DNA of 43,861 nucleotides from Acidobacteriota bacterium (lineage in GTDB: Bacteria; Acidobacteriota; Blastocatellia; Pyrinomonadales; Pyrinomonadaceae), in contig QHXS01000045.1 of NCBI GenBank assembly GCA_003223975.1, positions 1 through 43,861 of the forward strand, given 5' to 3'. Positions 35,974 to 43,861 of the stretch are shown piece by piece. The translations under genes were made by a program, and so were the position numbers. The notes below the pieces were generated by a model. That model saw only the letters and a list, made by a program, of their open reading frames with translations. It had not been told where the DNA came from and did no database searches. The stretch's first letter is position 1, and the number at the start of each line of letters is the position of its first letter.

Positions 35974-36177
35974 TTATTTCGATCTGGAACGTTTTTGCGG
36001 CTGTGATGTTTTTCTTTTTGGCTCTTCAGTTGTCATCGAGTATTTGCCGGCAAGGCGCGAACTTCGACGGCCGGTACGAACATTTTCAACGAAAAGATCA
36101 ACGTCGAAATCCGCTTCGCGCGCCATATCCTCACGTATCCTTATCAGGATCTCAAGAAATCGAGGTCTTCGGTACAT
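35974..36177 (-). CDS. Small protein paired with the PIN-domain gene
   Basis: Protein of 67 residues. The N-terminal half (RRPRFLEILIRIREDMAREADFDVDLFVENVRTG) is well-structured and amphipathic; the C-terminal tail is basic (KRKTSQPQKRSRSK). It starts four bases after the PIN gene stop. Small proteins of this kind frequently sit beside PIN proteins, so an antitoxin or regulator role is plausible, though the toxin-first order is unusual. Not tested by any search. Confidence 0.65.
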   Translation of the reverse strand: MYRRPRFLEILIRIREDMAREADFDVDLFVENVRTGRRSSRLAGKYSMTTEEPKRKTSQPQKRSRSK

Positions 36178-36181
36178 AGCG

Positions 36182-36640
36182 TTAACTATGCACCAGGAAC
36201 TCCGGCGTTACTATGGTCGGCGAGAAAAAACCTGCGGCGGTGTTGAAGATGCGAATCCGTGCCTGTTTGCGAACGTTGGCAATGTGCCCGAAATTCCAGG
36301 TTACGAGATAATCGATCTTATTGAAGGACGCCAAGGCGACATGAAGCGCGTCAGCAATATACTTGCGGTAAAAGATCCCGCGAGCGATGTATCCATCGGC
36401 CAGCATTGCGGCCTCGTCGGAAAGCTCCAGCGAGTCGAACGGCTCGATAAGTTTCAGATAACCGGTGCGGTGCGGCTCGTCGATGCGTTCGAGTTCGCGC
36501 GTCACGAGAGGCGAGACAAAGACGCGGTACTCCGCCAGTTCGTGCTCGAACCAACGGATCGTCAGGTCGCGTCTTAGGGCATCGTCGTTGTCGAGATAAG
36601 CACCAATAACTGAGGTTTCAAGGTAGAGACTCAATTTCAT
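36182..36640 (-). CDS. PIN-domain protein, probable ribonuclease toxin
   Basis: Protein of 152 residues when started at ATG 36640 (MKLSLYLETSVIGAYLD), which puts the first PIN strand at the N-terminus as is usual; the ORF-track start 36685 would overlap the upstream gene by 68 bases. PIN blocks: LYLETSVIGAY (first acidic residue is Glu8 where Asp is common), VTRELER and ADALHVALASFNKIDYLVTWNFGHIAN. This version is common in bacterial PIN proteins with a small partner. It overlaps the upstream protease gene by 23 bases and is followed by the 67-residue gene. Confidence 0.82.
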   Translation of the reverse strand: MKLSLYLETSVIGAYLDNDDALRRDLTIRWFEHELAEYRVFVSPLVTRELERIDEPHRTGYLKLIEPFDSLELSDEAAMLADGYIARGIFYRKYIADALHVALASFNKIDYLVTWNFGHIANVRKQARIRIFNTAAGFFSPTIVTPEFLVHS

Positions 36641-38252
36641 TCTGTTGCGAGGCGTCTGTAGCGGAATTAGGCTTTGTCGGGGCAAATATCAGCCGTGAGT
36701 TTTTGAAATCGAAGGTCATTCGGTAGTCGAGAAAAAAATTGCCGCCAAGGATCCCGGATTGTTCAAAACCGGAGGCGTCATTGATGATCTCAAGGTCAAG
36801 CGCGATCGCAGTGATGCTCAGTCGCGAATGGTCGCCAAAACTGATCTTTGGCAAGGTAAACGACTCTACATTCTCGGTCACGCCTGCCGAACCGATCACC
36901 CTAAGAAGATCACGCCGCGGCAAGGAAATGAAAGGTTCGCGGCGCGCAACGATATCGGACAACACCGAAACGCTTGCACCCGTATCCACAATGAAATTCA
37001 GCGGGGCGTCAACACCGTCCATCTTTACTTCACCGCTTAAGAATCCGCTAGAGGTCAACCGCAACGGCAGCGATATATTGTTGGACATCGTGCTCGTCGC
37101 AACCTCAGTGTTCAAACGATTTAGCGTAAAGGTCTTTTCGCCGTAATCGACCGTCGTCAGGAATTTCGAAATAAGAGAAATGCCGATATAACCGTCGATC
37201 TCATGAATATTATGATGAAACTCCCTGATGTAGACCGGTACGTTCTTTACCCTTACGGTTCCAAGCTGCACTTCCTTTAAAAAGCCGTACACGATCTCGA
37301 ATTTGCCGGTTCCGCCTATCCCTTTCGCAAAGCCACCGCGGGCGATCTCTTTGATCTTGAGACGTTTTGCGGTTTGATTCGAAATAACGGAAATACCGGA
37401 CCCCGTATCGAGCACAAAACGCAACGGATCCTTGCCATTATTTACCTTCAATAGAACTACCGGGCGATTTCCTTTGAGATCGAAACTGACCGTTGAAGAA
37501 TCCGTTCCGCTAACCGCATACAGGGAAGTACGTAGGCCGAGATACTCGAGAAAGTTGATCAACCCTTTTATCCGCTCCCTTCGATCGTCGTCCGTGATCT
37601 TCGAGAAGATCAGGAATTGCCGGTAGGCAGCGGCCGCTTCCTGATATCTTTCGGCTCTAGCGGCCACCTGAGCGTATGCGAAAATGTAATCTGCGTTGCT
37701 CGGATCGATGAATTTTGCTTCGAAAAGATAATCCAGACTGGAATCCAATCTGTTCTCGTAAAACTCCAGCAGTCCAAAGCTCGCCAGAGCCAAGGATTCT
37801 TTCCGGTTCAATGTCAATGCCCTCAAAAGGATCGCGCGTGAATCATCCAGTCGGCCACCCGTGAGGAGCACAGTTCCCAGGACAGCAAAAGCATGTGCGT
37901 TGGTCGGCTCATTTTGTGCGACACTAAAACCTAAGTTGTACGCCTCGGTAAAAACGCGCATTTTCATGAGCGTGAACGCAAGCTCTAATTTTAGGGTAGA
38001 ATCCGTTGGATAATCGGCGATCGCACCGCGGAGGATCTGTTCAGCCTGCTCAAAATTGCCCTTTTGGATCAACTTCTCGGCCGAACGGACAACCTGCTTT
38101 GGATCGACTTGCTTGCTGCCATCCGATCCGACGGACGCAGGCGTTGCAGTTGCAAAGAACGTCAGCACCAAAAAGCAGGTAAAAAACAGTCTTACAGCTT
38201 TCAGCGGATCGGTCGGGAAATTGTGGCCCGTTGAAAACAAAACGCGTGTCAT
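36618..38252 (-). CDS. TPR protein with two retropepsin-like aspartyl protease domains
   Basis: Exported protein of 544 residues with a hydrophobic N-terminal segment (LFFTCFLVLTFFATATPAS). Residues about 50-220 form TPR repeats (AEKLIQKGNFEQAEQILRGAI and similar). Two retropepsin-like domains follow, each with a catalytic DTG: FVLDTGSGISVISN and, about 140 residues later, FIVDTGASVSVLSD. Having both lobes in one chain suggests an intramolecular two-Asp active site, pepsin-like in concept. It starts just after the Ogg2 gene stop, so it is likely in one transcript. Confidence 0.87.
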   Translation of the reverse strand: MTRVLFSTGHNFPTDPLKAVRLFFTCFLVLTFFATATPASVGSDGSKQVDPKQVVRSAEKLIQKGNFEQAEQILRGAIADYPTDSTLKLELAFTLMKMRVFTEAYNLGFSVAQNEPTNAHAFAVLGTVLLTGGRLDDSRAILLRALTLNRKESLALASFGLLEFYENRLDSSLDYLFEAKFIDPSNADYIFAYAQVAARAERYQEAAAAYRQFLIFSKITDDDRRERIKGLINFLEYLGLRTSLYAVSGTDSSTVSFDLKGNRPVVLLKVNNGKDPLRFVLDTGSGISVISNQTAKRLKIKEIARGGFAKGIGGTGKFEIVYGFLKEVQLGTVRVKNVPVYIREFHHNIHEIDGYIGISLISKFLTTVDYGEKTFTLNRLNTEVATSTMSNNISLPLRLTSSGFLSGEVKMDGVDAPLNFIVDTGASVSVLSDIVARREPFISLPRRDLLRVIGSAGVTENVESFTLPKISFGDHSRLSITAIALDLEIINDASGFEQSGILGGNFFLDYRMTFDFKNSRLIFAPTKPNSATDASQQNEIESLP

Positions 38253-38253
38253 C

Positions 38254-38916
38254 CTATTTCAAGATCTCGCCGGTCTTGATCGACCAGAGGACGAGATCCA
38301 TTTCATCGAAATCGATCTTCGCGGCCAGAGCAAATTGTCGAAGCTTTTCTTCGACCATTAGATACCTCGACCGCGTCGATGGTGGCTTTGGGTCGTCAAT
38401 TATTTTTAGCTCAGCGAGGCAGTTTAATACATGTTTGTCGAGGATCGCGTATCCGCGAAACCCTATGTTTCTTAAGAAATGGCTGGCCTCCTTGTACCCG
38501 AGACCCTTTATGCCCTTTTCCCGGACGAGCCAATCTCGGCGCTCAAAGCTGCAATCGAACGATTTGAGCCGTGCTTTGATCTGCAAATTACAGTCCTTTT
38601 CGAGGAAATCGCGGCTGTGAGTTATGTAATGCGACCGTGCGTTTGGATAGCGGTGCACGCCGCTTAATGCGTTCGCTAGTTCGGGTTGCGTGCCGTTCTT
38701 GAGCAGCGGCCGTACCGATTCCACCGAACGCAGGCCCATTTTCGCTGAACATCCGCCCGTAAAGAAACAAAACACCATTTCTTCCCAGATCCGATCGTCA
38801 CCCTCGTCGGCCCAAATCTCAGCGAATTCGACAAGACGCTGCCTTATCTGATCACGACGCTTGCTGTGTTCCGACCTTATTCTGGCGACCGTTACGGGCT
38901 CTTTGATTCTTTTCAC
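38254..38916 (-). CDS. 8-oxoguanine DNA glycosylase / AP lyase, Ogg2 family
   Basis: Base-excision repair enzyme of 220 residues that should remove 8-oxoguanine and cut at the abasic site. The helix-hairpin-helix block IKGLGYKEASHFLRNIG has the catalytic Lys142, and AILDKHVL has the catalytic Asp160; the 18-residue spacing matches Methanocaldococcus Ogg (K129/D147). This is the Ogg2 branch, found mainly in archaea and some thermophilic or deep-branching bacteria. Confidence 0.9.
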   Translation of the reverse strand: MKRIKEPVTVARIRSEHSKRRDQIRQRLVEFAEIWADEGDDRIWEEMVFCFFTGGCSAKMGLRSVESVRPLLKNGTQPELANALSGVHRYPNARSHYITHSRDFLEKDCNLQIKARLKSFDCSFERRDWLVREKGIKGLGYKEASHFLRNIGFRGYAILDKHVLNCLAELKIIDDPKPPSTRSRYLMVEEKLRQFALAAKIDFDEMDLVLWSIKTGEILK

Positions 38917-39219
38917 GCTGTGTACTACAAAAAATTCTATTCCCCTGAATATTTGGTGTCAATGAATTTCCGTGAAGGAAAGGCGGTTGATCCCGCTTCT
39001 CTGGGTTATAATGATCCGCTATAACAGCAATAACGAATGCTTACGAATGTGTGCATCAATCAATGCAAAAAGGACATCTAATTTCGCGTCATGCCTATGG
39101 TTCGTTCGCCAAAAACGGAGGTTGAAAACGGAGGCGGACGATGTGGTATACTGTTGGGTGGTCAGTCTTTTACCCCGAAGACCGCACGCCGAACGACACC
39201 ACCCGAAGCAGGAATATCA
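38917..39219. other. 303-base intergenic region between ogg2-like and dacB-like genes
   Basis: Divergent intergenic region with no supported gene; the small ORFs here lack family features. Two weak plus-strand promoter-like pairs are visible: TTGATC with TATAAT (38987-39012, 14-base spacer) and TTGAAA with TATACT (39122-39152, 19-base spacer). Neither has ideal spacing. AAAACGGAGG occurs twice close together near 39112-39134. Confidence 0.5.
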
Positions 39220-40608
39220 ATGAACCATCGTGGATCGAAATTACGGTTTTTGATGATCTTGGCTTCTGCGTTCGTTTTTGCGAGCGCTGCCGCGGGTCAA
39301 GTTCCGCCGCTTTTACAACCAATAACCGTTTATTCCGAGCCGAAAGCGTCACCAACGCCGCTGCTCATACAGAAGACCGGCAGCACGAATGCGACCGGCG
39401 AACCGTTTGTACCTTCGACAATCAAGACTTCGATCCCGGTACTCGCCGAAATGCCAATTCCGGGTTATTCCGGTGTGCTGGTCGAATCGCTTGAGGGCTC
39501 CGTGATCGTAGAGAGCCAGGCGACACAGACATTTAATCCCGCGTCGAACGTCAAGATCGCTACGTCATATGCGGTGCTCAAATCATTTGGGCCTGGTTAT
39601 CGCTTTCCGACGAACGTTTGGACGGACGGCAGCTTCGATGCGAGCACCGGCACGCTTGTCGGAAACCTTTACATCTCAGGCCGCGACCCGGTTTTCGGAT
39701 ACGAACACGCTGTTGAGATCGCTCATGAGTTGAATCGAATGGGCATTCGAAGCGTCCAGGGCGACCTGGTCGTGACCGACAACTTTACGATGAATTATTC
39801 GACGTCGGTTCAACGATCTGCGGATTCGCTGTTTGCGACGCTCGACAATATGAAGCGTTCGACAGCCGCCGTCAAAGTATGGACGTCATTCGTCGCCAAC
39901 TCGGGCCGCGTCGGTTATTACGGGTCGGTCCCCAGCGTATCATTCACGGGCGCTGTCTATGTTCAGCCGATGCCGAGCACATTGAACTTGCTGTTCACAC
40001 ACGAATCGGCGCCGATGCGCGACATCGTAAAAACGATGATGTGCTATTCGAATAATTTTCTCTCCGACAGGCTCGGCGACATGATCGGCGGCCCTTACGC
40101 GATCGCTCGCATTGTTCAGCAGGATACAGGGTCGTTACCGACAGAGTTTTATATTCAGACTGCCAGCGGGCTTGGTATCAATAGAGTAACGCCTGCTGCG
40201 ATGATGAAATTGCTGCGAGCTTTTCGAAACGAGCTGGCAAAAAACCGAATGACGTTCACCGACATCATGCCGGTTGCCGGACTCGATGACGGCACGCTCG
40301 AAGGCAGATTTGCAAACGACTATTCACGCGGCAGTGTTGTCGGCAAAACCGGAACTCTCGGCCGCACCGACAGCGGCGTGAGCGCCCTTGCAGGGGAGAT
40401 CAGCACTCACGACGGCCGCTTCCTTTTCGTGATCTTCAATATGCACGGCGGCGTATCAAAGTTTCGCGGATTTCAGAACAACTATATTTCGCTTATTCAA
40501 GGCCAATTCGGCGGGCCGCTTTCGCTCGGCTATGTACCCGTATCGCTCGAAGGCAGGCTTGCAAAGACGAAGATCTCTTATCCGACGGCAGCAGCGGTCG
40601 GAAATTGA
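39220..40608 (+). CDS. dacB: D-alanyl-D-alanine carboxypeptidase/endopeptidase (PBP4, S13 family)
   Basis: Periplasmic penicillin-binding protein trimming or cutting peptidoglycan cross-links. Start ATG 39220 (AGGA upstream) gives a signal peptide (LRFLMILASAFVFASAAAG); the longer ORF start at 39091 has none. The active-site motifs are S109-N-V-K112, S277-N-N and K376-T-G, in the order and spacing of S13. At about 462 residues it is near the E. coli length. The N-terminal part is Pro/Thr-rich. A strong hairpin terminator follows. Confidence 0.9.
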   Translation: MNHRGSKLRFLMILASAFVFASAAAGQVPPLLQPITVYSEPKASPTPLLIQKTGSTNATGEPFVPSTIKTSIPVLAEMPIPGYSGVLVESLEGSVIVESQATQTFNPASNVKIATSYAVLKSFGPGYRFPTNVWTDGSFDASTGTLVGNLYISGRDPVFGYEHAVEIAHELNRMGIRSVQGDLVVTDNFTMNYSTSVQRSADSLFATLDNMKRSTAAVKVWTSFVANSGRVGYYGSVPSVSFTGAVYVQPMPSTLNLLFTHESAPMRDIVKTMMCYSNNFLSDRLGDMIGGPYAIARIVQQDTGSLPTEFYIQTASGLGINRVTPAAMMKLLRAFRNELAKNRMTFTDIMPVAGLDDGTLEGRFANDYSRGSVVGKTGTLGRTDSGVSALAGEISTHDGRFLFVIFNMHGGVSKFRGFQNNYISLIQGQFGGPLSLGYVPVSLEGRLAKTKISYPTAAAVGN

Positions 40609-40657
40609 ACAGTTCAAAATGAGTTCGGATTACCGAGCATCAGCGATCAAACGAAAG

Positions 40658-40692
40658 AAGGCGGACTCGAAATAAATTCGAGTCCGCCTTTT
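40658..40692. terminator. Bidirectional-type hairpin terminator between dacB and the Trp-rich gene
   Basis: Perfect 14-bp stem AAGGCGGACTCGAA / TTCGAGTCCGCCTT with an ATAAA loop. It is T-rich on the 3' side for the plus strand and reads TTCTTTC on the minus strand. It lies between the two convergent genes and can serve both. Confidence 0.85.
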
Positions 40693-40716
40693 GAGCACGA
40701 TTCGTTCATGAAAAGG

Positions 40717-41001
40717 TCAACTCACCGTCGAACCACCGCCACCGGTCCAATACCATACCCAGGTCTCCCATGTCCAGTAACCCGACCAATAACCGGTGGA
40801 ATTTGAGAACCCGTTGCCCTCGATAGCATTGACCTTCGCTTCCACGCCGGCGACGAGCGGAGAAAAAGCCTCTTCTTGCGCACCCGATCCGACCGGAATG
40901 ACGGTATTCTCTTTATTACCCCCAGTCGGTGCTGCATACGCATGCGAGCTGGTGAGCGCTGCGACAGCAAGAAGCAGAATCAATAAGTGTTTACGGTACA
41001 T
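40717..41001 (-). CDS. Small exported Trp/Tyr-rich protein of unknown function
   Basis: Precursor of 94 residues from ATG 41001, chosen because GGAGGG lies seven bases upstream; the ORF-track start 41076 has no such site. The signal peptide YRKHLLILLLAVAALTSSHAYA is followed by a mature chain of about 70 residues. Its C-terminus is packed with aromatics (TGYWSGYWTWETWVWYWTGGGG: six Trp and three Tyr in 18 residues) and ends in GGGGSTVS. I do not recognise a family. It could be membrane- or glycan-binding or a peptide precursor; this is speculation. Confidence 0.7.
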   Translation of the reverse strand: MYRKHLLILLLAVAALTSSHAYAAPTGGNKENTVIPVGSGAQEEAFSPLVAGVEAKVNAIEGNGFSNSTGYWSGYWTWETWVWYWTGGGGSTVS

Positions 41002-41062
41002 AAGTATCCCTCCACCCGCGCAACGAACCGCTTGCGATTCATACGATTCAAAAATACGGCTG

Positions 41063-41091
41063 AACGTAACATACACCTATTTTTGAGTCAA
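41063..41091 (-). promoter_or_regulatory. Candidate promoter for the Trp-rich small gene
   Basis: On the minus strand TTGACT and TACGTT are separated by 17 bases, about 60 bases before the chosen ATG. The -35 is good; the -10 matches only half the consensus. Confidence 0.3.
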
Positions 41092-41165
41092 GGACAATCT
41101 CGTTTGTGGGAGTTTGTTCGGCAAATCGTTATAGTGCAGAATTCTCGTTTGTGCGCTTCTAAACG

Positions 41166-42889
41166 TTGATGAGCAATATCGAACAAGAACCCGCCGAATC
41201 CGAACTCGCAGAAGAATTAGCTGAACCTGTTAATTCAAAGGAAGCGGTCGAGGCTGGATCCGAAGCCCCGCAGCGGAGCGTCGCACGGTCCGCCGGGATC
41301 GTCTCGATCGCGGTGATGTTTTCCCGGTTGCTTGGTCTAGTGCGCGAAATGGTTTTCGCGCGATATTTCGGGGCGGGATTCCTTTACGACGCCTATGTCG
41401 TGGCGTTCCGCATTCCGAACGTGCTTCGCGATCTTTTTGCCGAAGGGGCGCTGTCAGTCGCGTTCGTTAAGGTTTTCACTGACTATCAGATCAATAAGAG
41501 CGAAAAGGAAGCCTGGCGGCTCGCAAGCCTCGTGCTCAACTTGCTCGCCGTTATTCTGAGCGTGATCTGTATCGTCGGGGTAATTTTTTCCCGACAATTC
41601 GTCGATCTGATAGCAGACGGCTTCTCGCCTGAAAAGGCCGCGCTCGCAACGACACTCACGCAGATAATGTTCCCATTCATTCTGCTTGTGGCCCTCGCGG
41701 CCGTTGCGATGGGCGTGCTTAATACGAAGGGCATCTTCGGCATTCCGGCCTCGGCATCGACCGTCTTTAACATAACCTCGTTACTATTTGGTTTAGCTAT
41801 CGCTTATTGGTTGAGCGGCGGTGGATGGCTGTCCTCCTCCGACAAGAACGCGGTTCCAGGCGCGGCGTCGCAGTGGGCCATTATCGGGATGGCGATCGGC
41901 ACTCTCATCGGGGGAGCAGCCCAGTTTCTGATCCAGGTGCCTTCGCTTTATAAGGTCGGGTTTCGATTTTCACCGGTCGTCAGCATCGCAGACGAGGGCG
42001 TCAGAAAGGTAATTGCGCTGATGACGCCCGCGATCCTCGGCACGTCTGCCGTGCAGATCAACGTGATGATCAACACATATTTCGTCTCGGGCATCGAGGG
42101 GGCAAATAGCTGGCTCAATTACTCTTTCCGCCTTATGCAGTTCCCGATCGGACTGTTTGGCGTTGCGGTCGGTACGGCGGCGATTCCGGTCCTTTCAAGG
42201 CTTGCAAGTCAGAATAAGACAAAGGATTTTCGCGACACGATCTCGTCGTCGATGAATCTAGTTTTTCTCATGACCCTTCCTTCGGCTTGCGGATTGATCG
42301 TTCTTGGCGAACCGATCATCAGGCTGATCTACGCGCGGGGAGCGTTCAAAGAGTCGGACGTGCCGATGACGGCGTGGGCGCTTGCGGGATATTCGATCGG
42401 GCTGACCGGCTATGCGGCGATCAAGATACTTTCGCCTGCATTCTACGCGATCAACGATGCCAAGACGCCGATGATGATCGCTCTTGCTTCGATCGTCGTC
42501 AATCTGATCGGGAGCTACGGCCTACGAGAGAGAACCCGCACGGCTACGGGCACGTTGGCGTCGCTCTTGCTACGTCGCTCGTTGCTCTAGTCAACTTCTT
42601 TGCCCTCGCACTGCTCATGCGAAAACGAATAAAGCGGCTGAACGGCAGGGACATCATCCTCTCGTTCCTAAAGATCGCGGGAGCGTCCGCAGCGCTGTCG
42701 GCAGTATGCTACGGTTCGTATCATTTCCTGCTTGGCCGCTATGGTTCGGCCGGATTGGCGTTGAGATTGGTAGAGGCGTTCGTGCCGATCGCGCTTGGAG
42801 GGATCGCGTTCGTCGTTACTGCCAAACTGCTTGGCGTGCGCGAATTACAGCAGCTTATTGGGGCCCTTCGTCGCAAATTCGCAAGCTAA
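41166..42889 (+). pseudogene. murJ: Lipid II flippase MurJ, interrupted by a frameshift
   Basis: MurJ moves lipid II across the inner membrane for peptidoglycan synthesis. The first frame (41166-42590) has the family start SVARSAGIVSIAVMFSRLLGLVREMVFARYFG, FRIPNVLRDLFAEGALSVAFVKVF and NVMINTYF. The last part lies in another frame (GYGHVGVALATSLVALVNFFALALLMRKR to the TAA at 42887). The switch falls in GAGAGAGA at 42526-42533: removing one GA gives LIGSYGLRENPHGYGHVGVALATSL and a 573-residue protein. MurJ is normally essential, so this is a sequencing/assembly error, a phase-variable tract or a redundant copy. It carries an acidic N-terminal extension of about 40 residues. The next gene begins right after its stop. 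Confidence 0.9.
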
Positions 42890-43393
42890 ATGATCAGAGA
42901 ATTCGAAGGCAAATTTCCTCATATCCATCCAAGCGTCTACGTGGCAGACAACGCAACTATCATCGGGGACGTTGAGGTCGGCGAGGACTCGAGCGTTTGG
43001 TTTGGTTCCGTTGTTCGCGGCGACGTAAATTACATTCGCATTGGCGCGCGGACCAACATCCAGGATATGACGATGGTACACGTCAGCTCGAAGACGCACG
43101 CGACCGTTCTCGAGGACGAAATCACGGTCGGCCATCGCGTCACACTGCATGGATGCCACGTCGAGAGCAGATGTTTGATCGGCATCGGTGCGATCTTGCT
43201 CGACGGCGTCCGTGTCGGTGCAGAATCGCTTGTTGCGGCTGGTTCGCTTCTAACTCCAGGAACGCAAATTCCTCCAAGATCGTTTGTAATGGGTTCGCCT
43301 GCAAAAGTAAAACGCGAACTAACTGAGGACGAACTCGCATACCTTAACCGCTCATGGCGAAATTATGTTGAATTAAAAAAACATTATCTGTAA
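42890..43393 (+). CDS. Gamma-carbonic anhydrase-like protein (YrdA/PaaY family)
   Basis: Left-handed beta-helix protein of 167 residues, probably trimeric with zinc at subunit interfaces. Hexapeptide repeats are clear (IIGDVEVGEDSSVWFGSVVRGD). The three zinc-ligand positions are H64 in MVHV and H82 and H87 in VGHRVTLHGC. A C-terminal helix (LTEDELAYLNRSWRNYVELKKHYL) packs on the helix. Carbonic anhydrase activity varies in this family. The start codon directly abuts the murJ stop. Confidence 0.92.
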   Translation: MIREFEGKFPHIHPSVYVADNATIIGDVEVGEDSSVWFGSVVRGDVNYIRIGARTNIQDMTMVHVSSKTHATVLEDEITVGHRVTLHGCHVESRCLIGIGAILLDGVRVGAESLVAAGSLLTPGTQIPPRSFVMGSPAKVKRELTEDELAYLNRSWRNYVELKKHYL

Positions 43394-43450
43394 GCGCACC
43401 CGTTACATCAGGACTGAAGGAATATACGGGGTCGATTCCCAAACAACCGT

Positions 43451-43861
43451 ATGAAAGTAAAAATTATCGCCATCGGGGCGGCTTTCCTGTTAGCTTCGCT
43501 CTTGGCAGTCGCTCAAAACGATAGCGACGGGAACGAGCTCAGCGTCTGGGGCGGGTATTCGCCCGATTCGACAACAATTCTCGGTCAGACGCCCGATGCA
43601 AAGTTCGGCCTCGTAGCATTCAGATACGCCAGGCGGCTCGTTCAAAACGACACGATAAAGATACGCTATACGATCGATGTCATTCCGATGTCATTTTTGA
43701 GCTACCCTGATTTCGACGTCACCGGGACGCCCCCGATCGTGCGAACTATTCGACCCATTCGATACGCCTGGGGCGCTTCCCCGATAGGTCTGCAGTTTAG
43801 CATTAGGCCAAGCAAAAAGGTGCAGCCTTACGTTGATGGTTCCGGAGGAATGCTCATTTAC
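43451..43861 (+). CDS. Outer-membrane beta-barrel protein, possibly PagL-like acyloxyacyl hydrolase (3' cut by window end)
   Basis: Absent from the ORF track because it runs off the window; 137 codons are visible. MKVKIIAIGAAFLLASLLAVAQ is a signal peptide. The mature part has short amphipathic strands (ELSVWGGYSP, FGLVAFRYARRL, IKIRYTIDVIPMSF, YAWGASPIGLQFSIRPSKKVQPYVDGSGGMLIY). The G-x-Q-F-x-I-R...Q-P-Y-V-x-G-x-G-G motif resembles lipid A 3-O-deacylase PagL and related barrel proteins. The catalytic His-Ser region would lie beyond the window, so this remains a suggestion. Confidence 0.65.
   Translation, partial: MKVKIIAIGAAFLLASLLAVAQNDSDGNELSVWGGYSPDSTTILGQTPDAKFGLVAFRYARRLVQNDTIKIRYTIDVIPMSFLSYPDFDVTGTPPIVRTIRPIRYAWGASPIGLQFSIRPSKKVQPYVDGSGGMLIY

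Noticed and set aside
35948-36577. Plus-strand 209-residue ORF
   Set aside because: Antisense shadow of the PIN gene and its small partner; no family features.
39091-39219. Upstream extension of the dacB ORF
   Set aside because: Adds 43 residues without a signal peptide; ATG 39220 has a ribosome site and a proper signal sequence.
43424-43440. GGGGTCGATTCCC resembling a tRNA T-arm
   Set aside because: No acceptor, D or anticodon stems could be folded around it; chance match.

Overview
The window looks like a chromosomal segment of an Acidobacteriota member, most likely class Blastocatellia (Pyrinomonadaceae-like). This is inferred from gene style and not from a marker gene. The hints are an S8 peptidase ending in VLVGDG hexapeptide repeats, a secreted FG-GAP protein with repeated VPADYDGDG units, CusF-SCO and TPR-aspartyl protease fusions, and a Bacillus-type sdhCAB operon in a Gram-negative-looking gene set. 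No rRNA, tRNA, CRISPR array, transposase or phage gene was recognised.

Layout. 1-2310: 5'-open subtilisin-like peptidase with a 15-unit repeat tail and a terminator. 2391-4892: membrane PAS-GGDEF-EAL protein. 4906-8246 (minus): succinate dehydrogenase sdhC-sdhA-sdhB, with a 24-bp perfect palindrome between sdhA and sdhB. 8443-9256 (plus): two paralogous SpoIIAA-like proteins. 9262-18443 (minus): a signalling island made of a PocR-GAF-GGDEF cyclase, an AAA ATPase fused to an RsbW-like kinase domain, a zinc-ribbon/FGE-like protein, a PEGA protein, a STAS protein and a GAF-HD-GYP phosphodiesterase. A small inverted-repeat cassette carrying a frameshifted four-helix-bundle gene sits between the STAS and HD-GYP genes. 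18647-19242: PA2169-type ferritin-like protein with a near-consensus sigma-54 site and a terminator.

19241-29716 (minus): a long tight gene run, folD, a MazG-like gene, coaE, two peptide-binding lipoproteins, two permeases, ATPase D, a LolA-fold-like lipoprotein and ATPase F. 29844-34035 (plus): FG-GAP protein, CusF-SCO copper lipoprotein, S9C prolyl oligopeptidase. 34032-38916 (minus): Ogg2 glycosylase, TPR-aspartyl protease, PIN protein with a small partner, lytic transglycosylase, amidohydrolase. 39220-43861: DacB-type carboxypeptidase, a tiny Trp-rich exported protein (minus), frameshifted murJ, gamma-carbonic anhydrase-like protein, and a truncated outer-membrane protein.

How they fit together. 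Much of the window concerns c-di-GMP turnover (two GGDEF proteins, one EAL domain, one HD-GYP), partner-switching-like signalling (RsbW-like, STAS and SpoIIAA-like proteins), peptide uptake and degradation (Opp system, S8 and S9 peptidases), and envelope building (DacB, MurJ, lytic transglycosylase). The most unusual items are the AAA-RsbW fusion operon, the inverted-repeat four-helix-bundle cassette, the hexapeptide tail of the S8 peptidase, and two frameshifts in simple repeats (four-helix gene and murJ). The frameshifts could be real or assembly errors.
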